NCBI RefSeq assembly: GCF_000003605.2
Contig: NW_003153009.1
Coordinates: 1-12,585, forward strand
Source of the DNA: Saccoglossus kowalevskii
Taxonomy: Eukaryota > Hemichordata > Enteropneusta > Harrimaniidae
DNA length: 12,585 nucleotides
Reading direction: 5' to 3'
The notes under the pieces were generated by a model. It was not told the DNA's origin. It was given only the letters and a program-made list of their open reading frames with translations, and did not search any database. Below are positions 9,044 through 12,585 of this stretch, piece by piece. Within the stretch, counting starts at the first letter, position 1; each line of letters begins with the position of its first letter. The position numbers were made by a program, and so were the translations under genes.

Positions 9044-9075
9044 CTTATATTGTGTACGCGCGCGTATCCCATTGG
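9044..9075 (-). promoter_or_regulatory. TATA box and CCAAT box, copy 4
   Basis: TATA core 9050-9044 and CCAAT core 9075-9071. One base change lies in the expected start region (ACACGACTG in place of ACGCGACTG). Confidence 0.65.
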
Positions 9076-9739
9076 CTGTCGACTCCCAGAGTCTTTCGAC
9101 GGGGAAGCACGCCACCAACGCTGATATTATTTACTTTGACCGAGCTGGGATGTCAATGTTTTTTTTTTGTTTTGTTTTTAAAACCCATGCACATAAATAG
9201 TAAATTTCATAATGTGAAATGTGTATCAACTAACGTAGACAAGATGCTGAATTATTCAAGCTATGGGCACTGAGTTACGAGCTTTTAGTTACAAAAATGA
9301 TCACGTCCGTATCTTAGAAACTGCGCCTAAATTGTAACTTAGAGTTTCCTGCAATATACATTTTTGTTTTTGATGAACGTCCACAACTAGCAGCTCGAAC
9401 TTTGATTGACAGTTAATCGAACTTAACGAATCGAGTTAACGTATATATTCGGGAAAGAAATACTGATTTCACTCAAAGGGATTTCCTAACAACTCCGTTC
9501 ATCTAATTTTCTGGTGAATATTTCATACTATTTCTGGCTTGAACGACTTCGATTTTTCGCTTCTAAATCTAAATTTTTGCCTTTTATTTCTCTTGAATTA
9601 TGACTGAAAGAAGCTGAATGAAATTACAAACTATGTAGTGTGTTCTACAACTCATGTATGAACAATAAATTTAATAAATATGATTTTACTTAGTAAAAAA
9701 TACTGTATTTTTCTGCATAAAAACGAAAGCATTTCACAA

Positions 9740-9826
9740 TGTCGCAAACGGAAGGTCTTTATCGCAGTGCAGGACATGTACTCAGAATGGCAGGTGAACT
9801 GGGGGATGGGTCTCTCCTGGGGTGAA
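9740..9826 (+). CDS. Possible 28-residue small frame, unit 4
   Basis: Intact with E5. Bases flanking the frame match unit 1 (GCATTTCAC before it, AAGAACATA after it), although the frame itself matches units 2, 3 and 5. Confidence 0.2.
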
Positions 9827-10342
9827 GCACATGCCAAAACTAAGAACATAATACAGTGGTAAGATCTTATGGCAGACTTATGTGAACAAAAAACTGTTTT
9901 CTAATTTGTCTGTACATTGGCTAATTAGTATATTCTATAAGAAAATAAGCCAAGTGTTTTTGTAAAAAGGTGCCCGAGTTTCAAACCTGGCTGAAATCTA
10001 GCGAACTGTTCTCTAATTAGTTAAAACAGTTACCGTAGTTGCTCTATTTGGAATGCATTCAGCATATCCAATGCGTTTGCACGATGAGGACCATTAGGAA
10101 GTTTGTCTTCAGTAACTAAAATCGCCAACTTTTAGTAATTCTATAAAGTTATAATAATTTCATAATAGGCATTTCGTAAACGGGCGTGTACCAATACTTT
10201 TATTCTCGTCTACCCTGTACAAGGCAGTATAATACGTTTTGATATTTCACGAAAATTATGTAAAAAGATGAAGGCAATGCCTACAATAAAAAACATCAAA
10301 ATATTCAATACAACACTGCGTATTTAATATTCAAATTCATGT

Positions 10343-10348
10343 TTTATT
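10343..10348 (-). promoter_or_regulatory. Poly(A) signal AATAAA, copy 5
   Basis: AATAAA on the minus strand. The stop used after the frame change lies slightly nearer the intron, leaving about 63 nt to the signal. Confidence 0.65.
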
Positions 10349-10410
10349 TTGAAAATTACTGAATTACAATATGTTTAATATCAGATCTTCCGTTACTGTC
10401 CATTAACCAA

Positions 10411-11413
10411 TTATGTGATCCAATGCGATGACTGTAAAATAAAATAATCAAAATATAAAAGTTGTGGTTTATAAGGTTTAACATACACGTTTCATACAAC
10501 AATTCTGATCATTCATCACGTAGAGTAACACATTAATAATGAAATAGAGTAAAAATGCATGACTCACCATGCTGTGTTCTTCATCTTCATCACCAGTCTC
10601 GTCAATCTCCTCATTCTCACTTTGCATCAATTCAATGGCTGTTACATCAACTTTTAAAACAAGTTTTGTCTGGCCACTTCCATCTCTGTCATCGGAGAAT
10701 ACTCTCACTCTCGCACCAAACTCACCATTATCAATCACTCTAGAATTGTCACATAGTTGATACAGTTCCTCCACTGGTACGTACACCCCTCCAATAAGCA
10801 CAAGGCTGTCTCTACGTGACTTTAGATCACCTTTATAACAAGAATCTTTTTGTCCATCAAGTCCTTTGACATTAACGTCAGCGAACAGTAACACAGTTTC
10901 CCTTGCCATCTTTATCTCCTCGATATTTTTTTCTGTGTCAGTCCTGTCTTTTGTTAAAGTGTCGACGTCCAGCTTCTCATATGCTTCGATATATCCTCCC
11001 ATTTTCTCTTTCTTTTTTCGGATTATATCTATGTTGACTCCGAACAGTACCTTCAGAAGTTCTGAGACATTGTCACGATTAGTAACCTCTTCAACCTCAG
11101 CAGATATACGTGTCGTTACACGTGCTTTAGGGAAATCACGACAGAGATTGAGAGTAAGCTCTTCGTCAGTGTTCTTGTTGTTTTCACGCACAATGTCTTT
11201 ATCATCCTCATCCCGCACTCTTCCGTGAACTTTCACAGCAATAAACACATCGGGATCTACCACATCCACCGATTTGTTACTTTCATCTACGATGTCATCC
11301 TCTATCTTATTCTGGGAATCCAAACTGCGTCTTCGCTTACAGTACAAATAATACAGTGCTCCTCCAGCAGCAACCGCTAAAGTAGTTGCTAGTACACAAG
11401 TTGCCTTCCTCAT
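10411..11413 (-). CDS. N-terminally anchored acidic protein of unknown family, copy 5, altered C-terminus
   Basis: Exon 1 is 11413-10568. The intron ends at the same TTTTACAG (last base 10432), but two extra bases follow it, so exon 2 (10431-10411) is read in another frame. It encodes SSHWIT then TAA in place of IALDHIIG, giving 288 residues. The end of exon 1 also differs: R280H and G281S, caused by two nearby base changes. S33 is unique. Exon 1 is otherwise intact and differs from copy 4 at only about five bases. Whether the new tail matters is unknown; it could be a tolerated change in a dispensable end or a sequence error at one site. Confidence 0.8.
10432..10567 (-). other. Spliceosomal intron of copy 5
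   Basis: 136 nt, GTGAGT donor kept next to a changed exon end (AGC ATG). The acceptor AG is kept, but the first exon bases become TCATCG because of the 2-nt insertion. Confidence 0.75.
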
Positions 11414-11545
11414 AATGTGGACTATACGTCGGTTATATCAGAGACAACGATTAAAACGTACCCACCACTTGTAGTTGTACACGAATGTGACAAATAAACG
11501 AGAGATTCCACGTTACTGCAACACAGTCGCGTTCTGACGTTCGAA

Positions 11546-11577
11546 CTTATATTGTGTACGCGCGCGTATCCCATTGG
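11546..11577 (-). promoter_or_regulatory. TATA box and CCAAT box, copy 5
   Basis: TATA core 11552-11546 and CCAAT core 11577-11573, unchanged. The flank has ACGGCGAAGC where the other units have ACGGGGAAGC. Confidence 0.65.
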
Positions 11578-12241
11578 CTGTCGACTCCCAGAGTCTTTCG
11601 ACGGCGAAGCACGCCACCAACGCTGATATTATTTACTTTGACCGCGCTGGGATGTCAATGTTTTTTGTTGTTGTTTTTTTTAAACCCATGCACATAAATA
11701 GTAAATTTCATAATGTGAAATGTGTATCAACTAAGTAACGTAGACAAGATGCTGAATTATTCAAGCTATGGGCAATGAGTTACGAGCTTTTAGTTACAAA
11801 AATGATCACGTCCGTATCTAGAAACTGCGCCTAAATTGTAACTTCGAGTTTCCTGCAATATACATTTTTGTTTTGATGAACGTCCACAACTAGCAGCTCA
11901 AACTTTGATTGACAGTAATCGAACTTAACGAATCGAGTTAACGTATATATTCGGGAAAGAAATACTGATTTCACTCAAAGGGATTTCCTAACAACTCCGT
12001 TCATCTAATTTTCTGGTGAATATTTCATACTATTTCTGGCTTTGAACGACTTCGATTTTTCGCTTCTAAATCTAAATTTTTGCCTTTTATTTCTCTTGAA
12101 TTATGACTGAAAGAAGCTGAATGAAATTACAAACTATGTAGTGTGTTCTACAACTCATGTATGAACAATAACTTTAATAAATATGATTTTACTTAGTAAA
12201 AAATACTGTATTTTTCTGCATAAAAACGAAAGAATTTCACA

Positions 12242-12328
12242 ATGTCGCAAACGGAAGGTCTTTATCGCAGTGCAGGACATGTACTCAGAATGGCAGGTGA
12301 ATTGGGGGATGGGTCTCTCCTGGGGTGA
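12242..12328 (+). CDS. Possible 28-residue small frame, unit 5
   Basis: Intact. One change, CTG to TTG at a leucine codon, is silent in this frame. Confidence 0.2.
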   Translation: MSQTEGLYRSAGHVLRMAGELGDGSLLG

Positions 12329-12488
12329 AGCACATGCCAAAACTAAGGACATAATACAGTGGTAAGGTCTTATGGCAGACTTATGTGAACAAAAAACTGT
12401 TTTCTAATTTGTCTGTACATTGGCTAATTAGTATATTCTATAAGAAAATAAGCCAAGTGTTTGTAAAAAGGTGCCCGTGTTTCAAACC

Positions 12489-12585
12489 TGGCTGAAATCT
12501 AGTGAACTGTTCTCTAATTAGTCTAATTAGTTGCCGTAGTTGTTCTAAATTGGAATGCATTCAGCATATTCAATGCGTTTGCGTG
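12489..12585 (-). repeat. Start of a sixth repeat unit (partial)
   Basis: About 97 bp matching the start of the unit, cut by the window end. It is visibly more diverged than the same stretch in units 2-5. A nine-base TCTAATTAG is duplicated in tandem (12513-12530), the AACAGTT arm is lost, and there are several substitutions in the last 60 bp. Confidence 0.9.

Larger units (their letters stand above)
7488..9987 (-). repeat. Tandem repeat unit 4
   Basis: Fourth full copy. Its gene is closest to that of unit 5, but its spacer island (about 9730-9870) shares variants with unit 1, such as AAGAACATAATAC and GGTAAGATCTT. Small indels lie in the 3' flank, including an extra A near 7790 and a lost A near 7876. 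Confidence 0.97.
9988..12488 (-). repeat. Tandem repeat unit 5
   Basis: Fifth full copy. It carries a 2-nt insertion just inside exon 2 of the gene, two replacement changes at the end of exon 1, and several small spacer indels (for example a repeated AGTA near 11734). Its end shares CCCGTGTTTC with unit 1, whereas units 2-4 have CCCGAGTTTC. Confidence 0.97.

Noticed and set aside
1-12585. CRISPR array or short satellite
   Set aside because: The repeating unit is about 2.5 kb and gene-bearing; there are no short regularly spaced repeats with unique spacers.
1-12585. Transposon or integrated virus as the source of the array
   Set aside because: No transposase, integrase or polymerase frame, no long terminal or inverted repeats at unit ends and no target-site duplication were seen.
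1-12585. Exact concatemer of one circular molecule or simple assembly duplication
   Set aside because: The units differ by many substitutions and indels that are distributed in patches, so they are separate copies and not the same read sequence repeated.

Overview
The window is a head-to-tail tandem array. A unit of about 2.5 kb is present five times in full (starts near 1, 2499, 4997, 7488 and 9988; lengths about 2498, 2498, 2491, 2500 and 2501), and a sixth begins at 12489. The array fills the window, so it probably runs past at least one edge. The units are close copies but not identical.

Each unit carries one convincing gene on the minus strand. It looks eukaryotic: a CCAAT box and TATA box upstream, a long first exon of 282 codons, a 136-nt intron with a GTGAGT donor and a T-rich tract ending in TTTTACAG, a tiny second exon, and an AATAAA signal 55 nt after the stop. 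A simple open-reading-frame reading misses the intron and gives a false 311-residue protein with a hydrophobic tail. The spliced product is 290 residues in units 1-4 and 288 in unit 5. It has an N-terminal membrane anchor followed by KRRR and an acidic soluble part. I do not recognise the family.

At low coordinates in each unit lies the AT-rich 3' flank of the gene. At high coordinates, upstream of the promoter, lies about 900 bp of spacer. The spacer contains a conserved, less AT-rich island with a 28-codon open frame on the plus strand, and a Pol III B-box-like motif followed by a T run near the unit junction. No transposase, reverse transcriptase, rRNA, convincing tRNA or CRISPR array was seen.

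The spliceosomal intron, poly(A) signal, AT-rich base composition and short intron point to a nuclear eukaryotic genome. An invertebrate such as an arthropod is plausible but unproven. Shared variants are patchworked among units, as expected from unequal crossing-over or gene conversion. Reading frames stay intact in all five copies, while indels fall in the spacers and in one splice-proximal site of unit 5. The picture is an amplified, probably expressed gene family undergoing concerted evolution.
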